A stretch of 64,000 nt of DNA. Origin: Clostridium sp. NkU-1 (lineage in GTDB: Bacteria > Bacillota_A > Clostridia > Lachnospirales > Lachnospiraceae). The notes under the pieces were generated by a model that was not told where the DNA came from, did not search any database, and saw only the letters and a list, made by a program, of their open reading frames with translations. The position numbers and the translations under genes are program-made. The stretch covers positions 33,442 through 97,441 of the forward strand of contig BBDR01000018.1 of the NCBI GenBank assembly GCA_001312405.1, read 5' to 3'. The number at the start of each line of letters is the position of its first letter. The first letter of the stretch is position 1. Shown here piece by piece: positions 33,336-44,546 of this stretch.

Positions 33336-33613
33336 GCTATAAAATTAAGACACAAATTAATGATGTTTGAACACCTTTACCCAAGTTGGATAGAACTGAT
33401 TCTGAAATTTCTGATACATGAAAAAAAGGCCCCCAAAATGAGGGTACACTAAGAAGAAGGTAAGAGCTGTTGAAACACCAGATATAGAATTTGTGGAATC
33501 GAAAGATATTAATGTAAAAATGAATATGTTTCACGAGAGCGTACATCTTGGCTCTAGCCAACATATCGCCCCCTCTGGTATAATAAAATCACAAATGGAA
33601 AGGACGTGAACAA
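33336..33613. other. Remnant DNA between the island and the glycan locus
   Basis: About 280 bases without a supportable gene. A plus-strand frame near 33450-33600 reads VRAVETPDIEFVESKD with no start or known family and may be a decayed gene end. A TATAAT at about 33577-33582 could be the -10 of the downstream operon but lacks a good -35 partner. Confidence 0.5.
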
Positions 33614-34906
33614 ATGCAGAAAATGTTAGAAAAAAACACCGGATATTCTATTGTCAAGGGGAGCGAAGCTGGAGGAGGAATATAAAAAGGTATATCCCGA
33701 ACTGGCGCCCTTAGTAAAACAATGCTTTTTAAATACCATGGATACCACTGTAAAAAGACTGGAAGATGACAGCTTTTTGTAATTACCGGGGATATTCCGG
33801 CTATGTGGCTGCGTGATTCAGCAGCGCAGGTAAAACCTTATATAAAATATGCAGGTAAGGACAGGGAGCTGTGTCAGATTATAAAAGGCATTATTCGAAA
33901 GCAGGCAGAGATGGTCTGTATCGATCCTTATGCCAATGCGTTTAATGAAAGCGCCAACGGTGCGGGACATAAAGATGACACAAAGTTAAATGACTTTGTA
34001 TGGGAAAGAAAATATGAAGTGGATTCCTTATGTGCCCCTGTTTATCTTTCCTGGCAATTCTGGAAAGAGACAGGAGAAACGGATATCTTCGATGAGAAGT
34101 ATCTGGAGATGCTTCAAAATATTTTAAAAGTATTTACTACGGAACAGAACCATGAGACATCTGAGTATTTTTTCCGAAGAACGGACTGCGTGGAAACCGA
34201 TACACTTCCTATGGAGGGAAAAGGGAATCCGGTAGTCTATACAGGGATGACCTGGTCTGGATTTCGCCCTTCGGATGACCGGTGTGTCTATGGGTATCTG
34301 ATTCCTGCAAATATGATGGCTGTGACCGCACTTACCTATGCAGAGGAAATATGCAGAGCGGTTTATCAAAAAGAGGAATTGGCACGAAATTGCCAAAAAC
34401 TCGCGGTGGAAATCAGGGAGGGTATAGAAAAACATGGAGTTGTCCATCACGAAAAGTACGGTGATATCTATGCTTATGAAACAGACGGTATGGGGCATCA
34501 TATTCTGATGGATGATGCAAATTCCCCCAGCCTTCTGGCTATTCCTTATCTGGGCTACAAAGATGCTTCCGATGAGATTTACCGGAATACCCGCAGATTC
34601 ATTCTGTCAGAGAACAATCCTTATTTTTATTCCGGTACATACGCCCGGGGCATTGGAAGCCCCCATACACCAAAAGGCTTTATCTGGCACATCGGATTAA
34701 CGATGCAGGCATTAACTTCCCCTGACAGGGATGAGATACTGGAATGTCTGAGAATGATAGCGGCGACCCATGCCGGTCTTAACTATATGCATGAGTCCTT
34801 TAATCCGGAGAATCCGGAAGAATTTACCAGGGACTGGTTTGCCTGGGCTAATTCAATATTTGCAGAACTGCTGGATCAATTATCAATTCAAGGGTTCTGG
34901 ATCTGA
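33614..34906 (+). CDS. GH125 family exo-alpha-1,6-mannosidase (two frame breaks)
   Basis: Corrected length 430 residues, normal for glycoside hydrolase family 125 (formerly DUF1237), inverting enzymes that remove non-reducing alpha-1,6-mannose from N-glycans and mannans. Diagnostic segments: TGDIPAMWLRDSAAQV near residue 60, GHKDDTKLNDFVWERKYEVD, GMTWSGFRPSDD, and near the end GIGSPHTPKGFIWHIGL and FAWANSIF. Breaks are an extra A near 33635 and a missing T near 33778. No signal peptide, so it acts in the cytosol on imported sugar. It is followed after 48 bases by a two-component system, and fits the mannose-centred locus. Confidence 0.92.
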
Positions 34907-34954
34907 ACAATTATGGATGAATTATAATTATCTGCACCGGGAGGAAAACCTGGA

Positions 34955-36734
34955 ATGAAATTGGAATGGATACATTCGAAGCCTATATTTATGCAGCTGG
35001 TGGTTTTTTTCTCTCCTGATCAGTCTGATACCGATATTGATTGTCGGCACTTTCTTGTTCAGAATGCTGGAAAATATGGTGATAAGTGAGATGGAAAACT
35101 ACCATGCCCAGATCACTTCCCAGTATACGAAAAATATAGAGGAAAAGCTGGAACAATACCAGAAGAGCTTAAGATTTATTTCCAATAATACGATGATATT
35201 AAGCACGTTGGCAGATAAGAGCCAGAACCCTTATGCCAGGGGAGAGATTATCAGCGAAGAGGTAACAAAATCTCTGCTGTTGGAAAAAAACAGCGAAATC
35301 AGAAACTGTATGGTTTATTCCATGGTCAAAGAGAATCCTGTATATGGAAACAGAGCTTCTATGATAGAAGAGGCTGGCAGGGAAATATGGTATCCGAAAG
35401 AACAATCGGTAGATGAGGGGTGGTTTTCATACTTTGTCCTGGGGGATAAAGAGCCTCTTTTATCCATAGTGAAAAAGGTAGAAAAGCTAGACACGGATAG
35501 TCTGACCAGAACACAGCTGGGAATTGTAAAACTGGATGTTTACATGACAAAATTGTTTGCACCGGCCGCTTTAAGCCATGACAGCAATGCAGCCTATGAC
35601 GTGATTGCATATAGTGGGGATTCGGAGATACTATATTCCACAGATGCAGATACTGCTCCGGTTTTGCAGGAATATTTAAAGAACCATGACAAAGAAAACC
35701 CTAAGAGCGGTTCCATTCAGGAAATCAATACCTACGTGGTGGAGCAGAAAGACTTAGACAGCTATGGGATGAAACTTTTGTTTCTCTTCAACAATAAGGA
35801 AGTACTGAAAAGAAGAGCTGAAATCCAGTGGCTGGTGCTCCCGTTGATAGGAGCGCTGATCCTGATCATTATCGGTTGTTCATACGTGTACAGCAGAGGT
35901 TTTTCCTCCCGGATTGCTCTTCTGCTTCAAAAGTTCCGTGCAGCAGAAACCGGAGATCTGACCATACAAGCTCCTATTAAGGGAAAAGATGAGATTGCAG
36001 AACTGGATCACCAGTTTGATCATATGCTGCTGAAGCTGGATCAGCTGATTAAAAAGAATTATATCCAACAGCTGGAAAATAAGGAAAACCAGCTTCGGAA
36101 TCTGCAGCTGCAGATTAATCCTCATTTTCTATATAATACATTGGAGACGATCAGTTCGATTGCAGCAGTAAAGCAGGTGTTCGTGGTGTGTGATATGTGT
36201 CAGAGGCTGGGGGAGATTTTCCGGTACAGCCTGGGAAAGGATTATGGTGAAATCGTAACACTGGAACAGGAGCTGGGCCATATTAAAAACTATATTTTCA
36301 TTCAAAAAAATCAGGTATGGAAATCGTTTTGAGGTTTTCTGCAATATTGAGGTGGATGACAAAAAGTATTACCTTCCAGGTTTATCTTGCAGCCGATTGT
36401 GGAAAATGCGATTGTTCATGGTCTGGGTGAACTGACCAGTACAGGAACTTTTGAAATCTCCGCTTATGAAAAAGGGGATATGCTCTGCATCTGTATTGAG
36501 GATGACGGAGTGGGCATGGACAGTCAGGAGGTAGAAGCGTTAAGCGCTTATATTAACGGCGCTGAACCGGATAAAAAGAAGAATAAAAGCATAGGAATCA
36601 AGAATGTAAACCAGAGGATTAAATTGTCCTGTGGGGAGCAGTATGGGATTATCATAAAAAGTCATCCGTATCAGGGCAGCCGGTTTACACTTCGTCTTCC
36701 TATAGTCAAAGGAGGTGAGATGGATGAGACATAA
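34955..36734 (+). CDS. Sensor histidine kinase, YesM/LytS type (three frame breaks)
   Basis: Corrected length 592 residues. A membrane helix (about residues 10-35), a roughly 230-residue extracellular sensor, a second helix (VLPLIGALILIIIGCSYV), a HAMP linker, then the His_kinase domain: LQINPHFLYNTLETI with the phospho-acceptor His, the N box QPIVENAIVHGL, EDDGVGMD and GIKNVNQRI for ATP binding. Breaks: extra T near 34993, extra A near 36310, missing T near 36383. Its 3' end overlaps the response regulator start by 11 bases, so the pair is translationally coupled. This class commonly senses sugars through an associated binding protein and activates nearby ABC import genes. Confidence 0.9.
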
Positions 36735-38336
36735 TTTACTGATTGTAGATGATGAGGATTTAATACGCCAGGGATTGCGGGCACGGCTGGAGTATTTAAA
36801 AATTGATACATATGAAATATTTGAAGCAGCGAATGGTATGGCAGCCCTGGAGGCTGTAAAAAATCATCCGATTGATATCGTGGTTACGGATATAAGGATG
36901 CCGGACATGGACGGACTCACCCTGATTCATAAAATAAAAAAGCTTCAAAAAGATATGCAGTTTGTAGTCTTAAGCGGTTATGCAGAGTTTTCTTATGCAG
37001 AAACTGCGATTCGCCTGGGAGTAAAGGCTTATCTGTTGAAGCCTCTGTCCAATGAAGAACTGAAAAAGACATTTAAGAAGCTATATCAGGATATGGAGAG
37101 GGATTCCAAAATCAGAAGTGCCATGTTTAGGCAGACGAGAATGGATCGTGAAAAGCAGGAATACCTTCAGGAAAAGGCTATCAATGCACTGCTTTTTGAC
37201 ACCTCAGCTGAAACCATGGATTATAAGGGCTTAAGCAAAGTTTGCGGAATGGATGCCGGTGACTGCAGCAGGGATGTGTTTATGATGCTGTCTGTTATCC
37301 ATATCAACGGGGAAACCTATGACAATATGAAGTTTCGCCGGATGGATGGTGATTTAATACGGTTTTCTGTTCGAAATGTTTTCCTTGAACTGGAATCTTC
37401 CTGCGGAAAACAGATTGTGAACAGCCTTTCCGACAATAATCAATTGTATGCTGTCTTTTTTATGGAGGACGAAAAGAGACTGAGAAATGAAGTGGAGCGT
37501 ATTTTCCTTGAAATGCGGTCTGTTCTGGAAAAGAGGATGAAAATTTATCTGACATTAGGGGTAAGCAGATACACGCTCTTACTCGGAAGAAAATCAGCTT
37601 CAGAAGCACTTGGAGCCTTGAAACAGAGAATCATTTATGGAAATTCCAATATATATTTTTATGAGGATACCGGGATATTCAGCGAACAGAAATTTCCCGT
37701 TTCTCAGATTCATCTGTTGGATTCCTATTTGGAAAAAAAACGAGATCCATAAGATAAAAAAATCTTTTGCAGGAAATTTTTTCGGAAGACTGATGCGAAA
37801 GTATGGTACGCCTTATTTGAGAATTATGTGGGTGCGGATTTTAAATGTAATTCTTAAACATTATGATAAGAAAAGAAAGGTCTCCAGCATGGAAAAGCTG
37901 TTGATGAGCTTTAATCTGCCGGATCAGATTCAGTCGGCTTCTGAAATCCAGCAGCGTATTATCGATATCATTATGGAGTGTGTCCGTGCAGAAGCAGTGA
38001 ACGACATGAATGCCAGGAGCAAAATCCAGATGGCGGTCCGGTATATTCAGGAGCATTACAGTGAAAATATCGCAATCAATGATTTGGCGATGAGCTACGG
38101 TATGAGTCCAAATTATTTCTCGTCTATATTTAAAGCGGAGACCTCACAGTCTGCTGTGAATTATATTACGGAACTAAAAGTAAAAAAAGGCACAGGAACT
38201 GCTTGAGAATTCGGAACTCAGCGTGGTGGATATCGCAAAGCGAACTGGCTATGAAGACAGTCAGTATTTCTTCCGGGTATTCAAAAAACACACAGGTATG
38301 ACTCCTCTTGGTTATCGGGAACAAAACAGGATGTAA
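36724..38336 (+). CDS. Response regulator, YesN/AraC type (two frame breaks)
   Basis: Corrected length 536 residues. The ATG at 36724 follows GGAGG; the receiver domain has the acidic pair VDDED, the phospho-acceptor Asp in VVTDIRMPDMDG (about residue 57) and LLKPLSN. A long linker follows and the C-terminus is an AraC-type double helix-turn-helix: IAINDLAMSYGMSPNYFSS and, after frame correction, IAKRTGYEDSQYFFRVFKK then HTGMTPLGYR. Extra A residues near 37735 and 38186 cause the breaks. It pairs with the overlapping kinase gene and probably activates the mannoside import operon; the target promoters are inference. Confidence 0.9.
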
Positions 38337-38342
38337 AAAGAG

Positions 38343-38392
38343 AAACACCGTTAAATTTTGTAGAAACTCTACTAAAAACGGTGTTTTTTTCT
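38343..38392 (+). terminator. Rho-independent terminator after the two-component genes
   Basis: AAACACCGTT (38343-38352) pairs with AACGGTGTTT (38378-38387), followed by T residues. It starts seven bases after the regulator stop. Confidence 0.87.
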
Positions 38393-38483
38393 GTTTGGTA
38401 AAAAAACTGGGATGGGACATTGCCACAGGAAGCTGGATCGTAGTAACTCTCTCTGCGTCAGTGATATGCCCCTGGCTCCGTAG

Positions 38484-39391
38484 TCATAAGTAAATCACCG
38501 GACTTACACACACCAGGTTTTCCAAAATAACTTCTTTTTCGTAAAGCTTTGGAATAATTATGGTATCCTTTCCGAATTCAGTAACCGGAATCCGGTCATT
38601 CAGATGACAGGTTAAGGTGGCTGAACCAGATTTCAGAGTGATAATATAATCTTCCGGCAGGACAGGAGTGTATCCCGTTTTTTTTGTCTGGTGAACAGAA
38701 AAATGAATCATGCCGTCCTCTCTATGGATTTCCAGCAAAGGGCCTTTGCATACCCAGGTTTTTTGTGTATGTATGGCATCTGCCAGTTCCTGGCTTATGT
38801 TACCGCCTTTTTCACCCTGAATGTAGGTGGCGTAATGTCCGGAAAAAGAACTGTTGCCATGCAGATCCATGCCGCAGGTAGCAGATAGTTTTTCACCGGA
38901 AAGCACCAGAGATTCCCAGAGCATCACAGCCTTTTCATTTACCTCATGAAGGGGTTCGGGATTATTGAAAATCTCGATAAAATCACAGCAGGAATAGTCA
39001 GTAACAGTCATTACAAACCGGCATCCCTGGGCAAAAGGCCAGCCATAGGAAAAGGGATGTGCGATACCCACCAGTGCACCTTTGGCGCGGGCAGCCAAAA
39101 AGAGCAGCTCCGGTTTGTGTTTGTTGATGTTCTCCCAGGGAACATACTCCTTTAAGTTCAGGCAGAGAATGTGCCCATAGTAGGTTGTATATTCCATGCC
39201 CGGAATAAAGGATATGGCAGGTGCGTTTCTTCCAGAATTGCCTGGATTTTTTTATGCCCGGATATGGTATTGTGATCGGTGAGAGCAAAAGCGTCCACTT
39301 GATCAGCAGCCATAAGCTCCGTCAGTTCACGGCAGGTGCAGGAAGCATCTGATTCGTTGGTATGATTGTGTAGTTCCAGTCTTTTATACAT
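38484..39391 (-). CDS. PHP-domain metal-dependent phosphoesterase-like protein (one frame break)
   Basis: Corrected length 302 residues. The N-terminus has the PHP metal-binding motif LELHNHTNESDAS (HxH), then FALTDHNTISG. Further His/Asp ligands are likely in VGIAHPFSYGWPF and ATCGMDLHGN. The break is a missing T near 39216. Standalone PHP proteins act on phosphodiesters or phosphomonoesters such as nucleotides; the substrate here is unknown. It is encoded with a hypothetical gene 15 bases upstream on the same strand and divergent from a second PHP gene at 40085. The pairing with mannosidases raises the option of a sugar-phosphate substrate. Confidence 0.8.
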
Positions 39392-39406
39392 GTCAGGTTC
39401 CTCCTA

Positions 39407-39877
39407 TTATCGTACCCGCACAGTCAGGGTGTAATCCGTGTTGTCAAGGAGCACGGAAAAAGCCAGAATTGTAACCTTTAAAACTCCTTCAATGGAGGCT
39501 TGCGGAATGCAGCCTTCTGTAGCTTCTTCGCAAGTAAAGTGCATATGCCTGGTGGTCAGCTGCCGGTGGATGCATCCAATGAATTCATCGTTTAACATTG
39601 CCAGGGTATGAATCTCAGTTTTCATCTGGCCATAGATGGCATCCTCAAGTTCTTCCGGGGAAGACAGGGTTAAATCATAGGCTTCTTTACAGTAATCAAG
39701 CAGCCTTTGTTTCAGCCCGGGAGTTATATCTTCGGGAGAAAAGTGCCTGGGTCCGAAAGAAAATTCGATATCCAGTTCTTCATAGGTTTCATCCAGGCAG
39801 ACAGTATAGGAAATCTGTCCGATAAAATCTTTTGACAGCTTCCCCTGGACCTGATAGACAGTTTTCATTTCATCCAT
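39407..39877 (-). CDS. Protein of unknown function next to the PHP gene
   Basis: Intact 156-residue acidic protein that I do not recognise. It begins MDEMKTVYQVQGKLSKDF and predicts a beta-rich N-terminal half (ISYTVCLDETYEELDIEFSF), a central helix (KQRLLDYCKEAYDL) and a beta-rich end (YTLTVRVR). There is no signal peptide or membrane helix. It is 15 bases upstream of the minus-strand PHP gene, so the two are probably one transcript and may work together. Its divergent position to the main import operon suggests joint control. Confidence 0.6.
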   Translation of the reverse strand: MDEMKTVYQVQGKLSKDFIGQISYTVCLDETYEELDIEFSFGPRHFSPEDITPGLKQRLLDYCKEAYDLTLSSPEELEDAIYGQMKTEIHTLAMLNDEFIGCIHRQLTTRHMHFTCEEATEGCIPQASIEGVLKVTILAFSVLLDNTDYTLTVRVR

Positions 39878-40084
39878 AGTCGTATATCTCCATTTATATT
39901 TTTTTATTGATTCCAGTCAAGAATAAGCAATCATTTTCCAATGTCAAGCATCAGAGAACAATCGTAGAAATATCCAGTTTTTTTGAAAGTTGTGTGCATT
40001 ATGAGAAAAACAATGTTTTGATATACTACATATATTGGAAGACAATCAAGAGGCCCGGGATAAGGGCCGGAAAGGAAGCTTTAT
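39878..40084. promoter_or_regulatory. Divergent promoter region of the glycan locus
   Basis: A 207-bp gap between the divergent hypothetical/PHP pair and the main import operon. It must carry promoters in both directions and is the likely target of the YesN-type regulator, but I could not fix -35/-10 boxes or an operator. AGGAAGC at 40074-40080 serves as the ribosome site for the next gene, which uses a TTG start. Confidence 0.5.
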
Positions 40085-41003
40085 TTGGAAAAGAGAACTC
40101 TGTATAAAGAGGGAAGCTATAAAAAAGGGAACCTGCATACCCATTCTACCTGGTCTGATGGAGTGAATACTCCAGAGGAAGTGGCAAAACATTACCGCAG
40201 CAAAGGGTATGATTTTCTGGCAATCACAGATCACTGGGTGTATGGAATCCATCCTGAGCTTTGCAGGGAAGATTTTCTGGTGTTCCCGGGTACGGAACTG
40301 GATATAGAACTTCCTGCAAGAAAGGATCATCATCTGGTTGGGCTGGGCTTGCCGGAAACCAATAAAATCCCGGAGGGTTATACATTTCTGGAGGAGCGAA
40401 AGAGAAATGCCTTAAGTACCCCAGAGAGGATCATAGAATATTTTGGGCAGAAGGGTAATGTCACGTTATATGCACATCCGTACTGGTCCAAAGTGGACTC
40501 TGTTGATATCAAGTATCTGCAAGGCATGATAGGAATGGAAATCTATAATCATGGATCAGAATTTGAATCAAATAACGGCAACTCGGAAACCTACTTTGAC
40601 CATTTTCTTTTCGTGAGAAACAGGATCAGCTGTTTTGCCACAGATGATGCACATGATCTGGAAGAACATAGTCTGGGCGGCTTTGTTATGGTTAAAACCA
40701 GGGAATTTACTCACAGAGGGATCATGCAGGCATTGAAAGACGGCAGCTTTTTCGCGTCCGGCGGTCCTCTGATTGAGGACTTTTATGTAAAAGATCAACA
40801 GGCAGTGGTAATCTGTGCAGCCTGTCAGGATATCTATTTTCAAACACCTCACCGGGGCGGCCATCTGCACAGTGATGTAGAAAGCTTAACAGAGGGGAAA
40901 TTTAAACTGAATGGAGATGAGGAATATGTACGTGTGACGCTGAAGGATTCCCATGGGAAAAGGCATGGAGTCAGCCTGTATGGCTCTGGTTATAGGGGGG
41001 TAA
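40085..41003 (+). CDS. PHP-domain phosphoesterase-like protein
   Basis: TTG start at 40085 after AGGAAGC; about 305 residues. The N-terminus NLHTHSTWSDGVNTPEE holds the HxH motif and FLAITDHW the next ligand pair; LYAHPYWSK, NHGSEFE and FATDDAHD supply further His/Asp residues of a full PHP active site. The frame runs on into the next gene, but if the G6 run at 40995-41000 has one base too many the protein ends in a TAA at 41001-41003. That reading separates it cleanly from the EEP protein and gives that gene its own ribosome site. First gene of the import operon. Substrate unknown. Confidence 0.78.
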
Positions 41004-41005
41004 AG

Positions 41006-41785
41006 ATGCTGAAACTCGTAACATTCAATATAAGATGTGATTACGATCAGGATAAGGGCAACAGTTTCCGATATCGAAAATCACTGATCCTGAAACAAAT
41101 ACAAAAGGAGAAACCGGATCTGATCTGTTTTCAGGAGGTGCTTTCTCATGTGGCAGCATGGTTAAAGGATGTGTTAGATGATTATTATGTGGTGGGATGT
41201 GGGAGAAGTGAAACGCTGGAGGACGAACAGGTGGCTGTGGCATACAAAAAGAAGCGGCTGAATCTGATCTCCATGGAAACCTTCTGGCTTTCTTTACAGC
41301 CTTACCGGCCTGCCAGCAGATATGAAGAACAGTCAATCTGTCCCCGGGTATGCACGGAAACCTTGTTTGAAGATCTGGAGGAAAGAAAAGTGTTCCGCCT
41401 TTTCAATCTTCATCTGGACCATCAGGGGGTACAGGCAAGAGTTCTGGGACTGAGGCAGGTACTTAAAAAGGCGGAGGAAGCAAAGCTGTTTCCCGAAGCG
41501 CCTGTGATTCTGGCAGGTGATTTTAATGCAGAGCCGGATGGCCAAGAATTCCTTGAGATAAAGCAGCGTCCGGAATATAAGAATATCACAGAAGGGATTG
41601 GAATTACTTACCACGGCTTTGAACCGGAAGATGAACCGGAGTGTATCGACTATATTTTTATCAGAAACTCAAAGGCTGAAGGCACCGGCCTTAGATGCCG
41701 GTCTGTGGATAAATGGGAGGAGAGGGAAGATGGCGTGTGGCTGTCGGACCACTATCCTGTCTGTGCTTTGCTGGAATGGATTTAA
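41006..41785 (+). CDS. Endonuclease/exonuclease/phosphatase (EEP) family protein
   Basis: From the ATG at 41006, 259 residues. It carries all EEP signature blocks: LVTFNIRCDY at the start (catalytic Asn), ICFQEVL (metal-binding Glu), VILAGDFNAEPD (Asp and Asn) and the final SDHYPVCALLEW (Asp-His pair). Members cleave phosphoester bonds in nucleic acids, lipids or sugars. No signal peptide, so cytosolic. As the sequence stands it is fused in frame to the PHP protein before it; I think this is a homopolymer artefact (see 40985-41010). The next gene starts 30 bases downstream. Its place in a mannosidase operon suggests a phosphorylated glycan, which is inference. Confidence 0.83.
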   Translation: MLKLVTFNIRCDYDQDKGNSFRYRKSLILKQIQKEKPDLICFQEVLSHVAAWLKDVLDDYYVVGCGRSETLEDEQVAVAYKKKRLNLISMETFWLSLQPYRPASRYEEQSICPRVCTETLFEDLEERKVFRLFNLHLDHQGVQARVLGLRQVLKKAEEAKLFPEAPVILAGDFNAEPDGQEFLEIKQRPEYKNITEGIGITYHGFEPEDEPECIDYIFIRNSKAEGTGLRCRSVDKWEEREDGVWLSDHYPVCALLEWI

Positions 41786-41815
41786 TGAAAAAATCATCAA
41801 AAAGGGGGATATTTT

Positions 41816-42742
41816 ATGCAATATGAGCCGCCAAAACAGCCGCTGGGAAAAAGGCTGTTTCGTTACTGGCCGCTGTATGCAATGCTTCTGCCTTGTATTG
41901 TTTACTACATATTGATTTGCTATGTACCTATGGCAGGCTTGGTACTGGCCTTTAAGGATTATTCATTTAAGAAAGGAATCTGGGGAAGCCCATGGGTGGG
42001 ACTTAGGTACTTTAAGACGTTCTTTTCCAGCTATGACGCTCCAAGACTGGTAAAAAATACCTTAACCGTGGGTGTGATTAAATGTATTCTGGAATTTCCC
42101 TTTGCCATAATACTGGCACTGATGTTAAATGAGCTTCGCAGTATGAAATTCAAGAAGGTTTCACAGACAATTACATATCTGCCTCATTTTCTGTCTTCGA
42201 TTATTATCGTTACAATGCTGCAGAGAATTCTGGCTCCCAACACAGGTGTGCTGAATCAGGCAATTTCAGCACTGGGAGGAGATGGAAGTACGTTTTTCCT
42301 GATGGATGCAAAATATTTCTTCCGTATTCTGTTTTCCATGGATTTGTGGAGGAATATCGGCTGGGATTCCATTATCTATCTTGCGGCAATCAGTTCGGTA
42401 GACACTTCTCTGTACGAAGCGTCGGAGATGGATGGCTGCGGCAAGTTAAAAAAGATGTGGCATATTACACTGCCCAGTATACGCGGAACCATAGGCCTTC
42501 TGTTCATCATGGGAGTGGGAGGACTGCTTTCCTCCGGGGTTGAGCAAATCTGGCTTCTGCGCACGCCCGGTAACATGGCACTGGCAGATACTCTTGATGT
42601 CTTTGTACTTCGGACCGGTATCCAGGGCGGACAGTTTGGTTATGCGACTGCCATTGGCCTCATACAGGGACTTGTAGGCCTGGTATTGGTTGTAGTATGT
42701 AATAAACTCAGTAAGAAGGTTACTGAGGTCGGACTTTGGTAA
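41816..42742 (+). CDS. ABC sugar transporter permease, LplB type
   Basis: Intact 308-residue inner membrane protein with six predicted helices, the first after the basic start PLGKRLFRYWPLYAM. The EAA loop that docks the ATPase reads EASEMDGCGKLKKMWHI followed by TLPSI. The family is the carbohydrate uptake transporter-1 class, of the LplB/YtcP type that normally pairs with a large lipoprotein and an LplC-type permease, both of which follow. AAAAAGGGGG lies just upstream of the ATG. No ATPase gene is in the operon, so a shared MsmK-like ATPase is likely. Confidence 0.92.
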   Translation: MQYEPPKQPLGKRLFRYWPLYAMLLPCIVYYILICYVPMAGLVLAFKDYSFKKGIWGSPWVGLRYFKTFFSSYDAPRLVKNTLTVGVIKCILEFPFAIILALMLNELRSMKFKKVSQTITYLPHFLSSIIIVTMLQRILAPNTGVLNQAISALGGDGSTFFLMDAKYFFRILFSMDLWRNIGWDSIIYLAAISSVDTSLYEASEMDGCGKLKKMWHITLPSIRGTIGLLFIMGVGGLLSSGVEQIWLLRTPGNMALADTLDVFVLRTGIQGGQFGYATAIGLIQGLVGLVLVVVCNKLSKKVTEVGLW

Positions 42743-42779
42743 GAGTTTTATAACTATATTTTCTAGGGAGGTATTAAAC

Positions 42780-44527
42780 ATGAAAAGGGAAATCTTAAAA
42801 CGCTGGCTGGCAGTGTCTATGGCCGGAGCATGGCATTAACAACGCTGGCAGGCTGCAGCAGCCAGGGCAATAGCAGCAGTACTGCAAAAAGCGACGAAAG
42901 CAGCACAGATCATTCCGGTAAGCCCGATACCTGGATCGCAGACCGTACCATTACGGTTCAGGCCTATGTAGATGATATCGGGAATACCCTTCCGGATGAT
43001 ATTAACAACACGGAAACAATGAAGAAGATTACGGAGCTGACGGGTATCAAACTGGAGGTCCGATATACGCCCGGAGACAGTGACTCAAAAGTAATGGCTT
43101 CCCAATTGGCATCAGGAACCATCCCGGATGTGATTGTCAGCTATCTGGATGATTCCACAAGAAAGGAATTTCCGCTGCTGTATAAGGCTGCCAAGGATGG
43201 CATGTTTGCAGATGTTTCTGATTACATGAAGAACAGTAAGGTGTATTCAAAATATTATGAAGATGGTTACCTTCCGCAGGATACCCATGATAATATTGTG
43301 TTCAGAAAAAATCTGGACGGTGTCTATATGTGGCAGATGAATATAGACGAGATTGACCGTTCTCTGGAATACAATGCGGATGAAGAGTATGTGGGCGGTA
43401 TGTACATCCAGTCTGCCATTGCAGATGCTCTTGGTATTGATCCCAGAACAATTAATACACAGGACGACTTTTATAACCTGCTGGTCAAGATTAAAGAAGG
43501 CGGCTTTAAGGATGATAACGGCAATGATGTATATCCATTGGGGCCGAAATACTGGGGTGGTTCTGCAGATCCTCTGAAATTTATAACTGCCGGATATAAT
43601 TGGGGTGTCAGTGATAATTATAATCTGGATACAGATGGAAAAGTAAAGCACATTGCTGAAACAGATTATGCCTATGACCAGATTAACTTTGTGAGAAAGC
43701 TTCTTAATGAAGGACTTATGAATCCTGAGTTCTTTACCATGGACTCCACCCGTGCGGAAGAGGTTTCCAGAAATCACAGCTCGGCAATCATGGCAGATGT
43801 CCATAATTATGAAGAAATCATATATGGAAGTAATGACTGGGTACCTCTTGGGCCGTTGAATGATATTCAGGGGGACAACAAGGAAGTGGTACACGGCAAG
43901 TCTCACCGTGGTTGTATGGCAATCTCTGCAAATGCTGAGAATCCGGAAGAGATATTCAAATTCTTTGACTGGCTGTCTTCAAAGGAAGGGCAGATCATCG
44001 CCCAGTATGGCGCTGAGGGAGTATCCTATGACATGGTAGACGGCTATCCGCGGCTAAAGGATGAGATTGTCAAAAAGTTGAATGAAGGTGATACAGATTA
44101 TCTGATTCATACAGTTGGTTCCGGTCTTGGAGGTTCAGGAAATTACTTTTTTGAATTTGTGCTGACCAATAAAAACAACATTGATAACTTTGGGGAGTCA
44201 CGTCCCGGTGCATCCGCAGGTGAGTCCACGTTCGCAAGAAGTGTAAAAATTGCCAGGGATTATCCGGTGGAAAAGAAACTGGTTCCGGGGCTTGATGCCA
44301 CGGCATACTTATCAGCAGATGAACTGGCAGATGTTAAGATGCAGATGGAGCTTCTGGACTGGAAGGAAACCTTCATACAGGCATGCTTCGCAAAATCAGA
44401 TGATGAGGTAAAATCCATTGTTGAGTCCTTCCGTGCTCAGCTTAAAGCAGCAGGTGTGGAAAGATTTGAAGATCATGTGAAAAAAGTTTACGATGAAAAT
44501 CCGAAATCAGTAACATTTTATAAATAA
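42780..44527 (+). CDS. Extracellular sugar-binding lipoprotein of an ABC importer (one frame break)
   Basis: Corrected length 582 residues. The ATG at 42780 follows GGGAGG; a missing base near 42829 breaks the signal peptide, which otherwise reads on into ALTTLAGCSS, a lipobox with the lipidated Cys. The mature start is Ser/Thr-rich, followed by a large solute-binding fold (family 1, LplA type): ITELTGIKLEVRYTPG, ASGTIPDVIVSYLDD, and a C-terminal lobe. The size, over 550 residues, is typical for binding proteins of complex oligosaccharides. Flanked by its two permease genes. Confidence 0.9.
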
Positions 44528-44546
44528 GATATGGAGGGGGAGCAAA

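Noticed and set aside
33337..33564. Minus-strand 75-residue open frame between the island and GH125
   Set aside because: No ribosome site or similarity, and it runs across remnant DNA.
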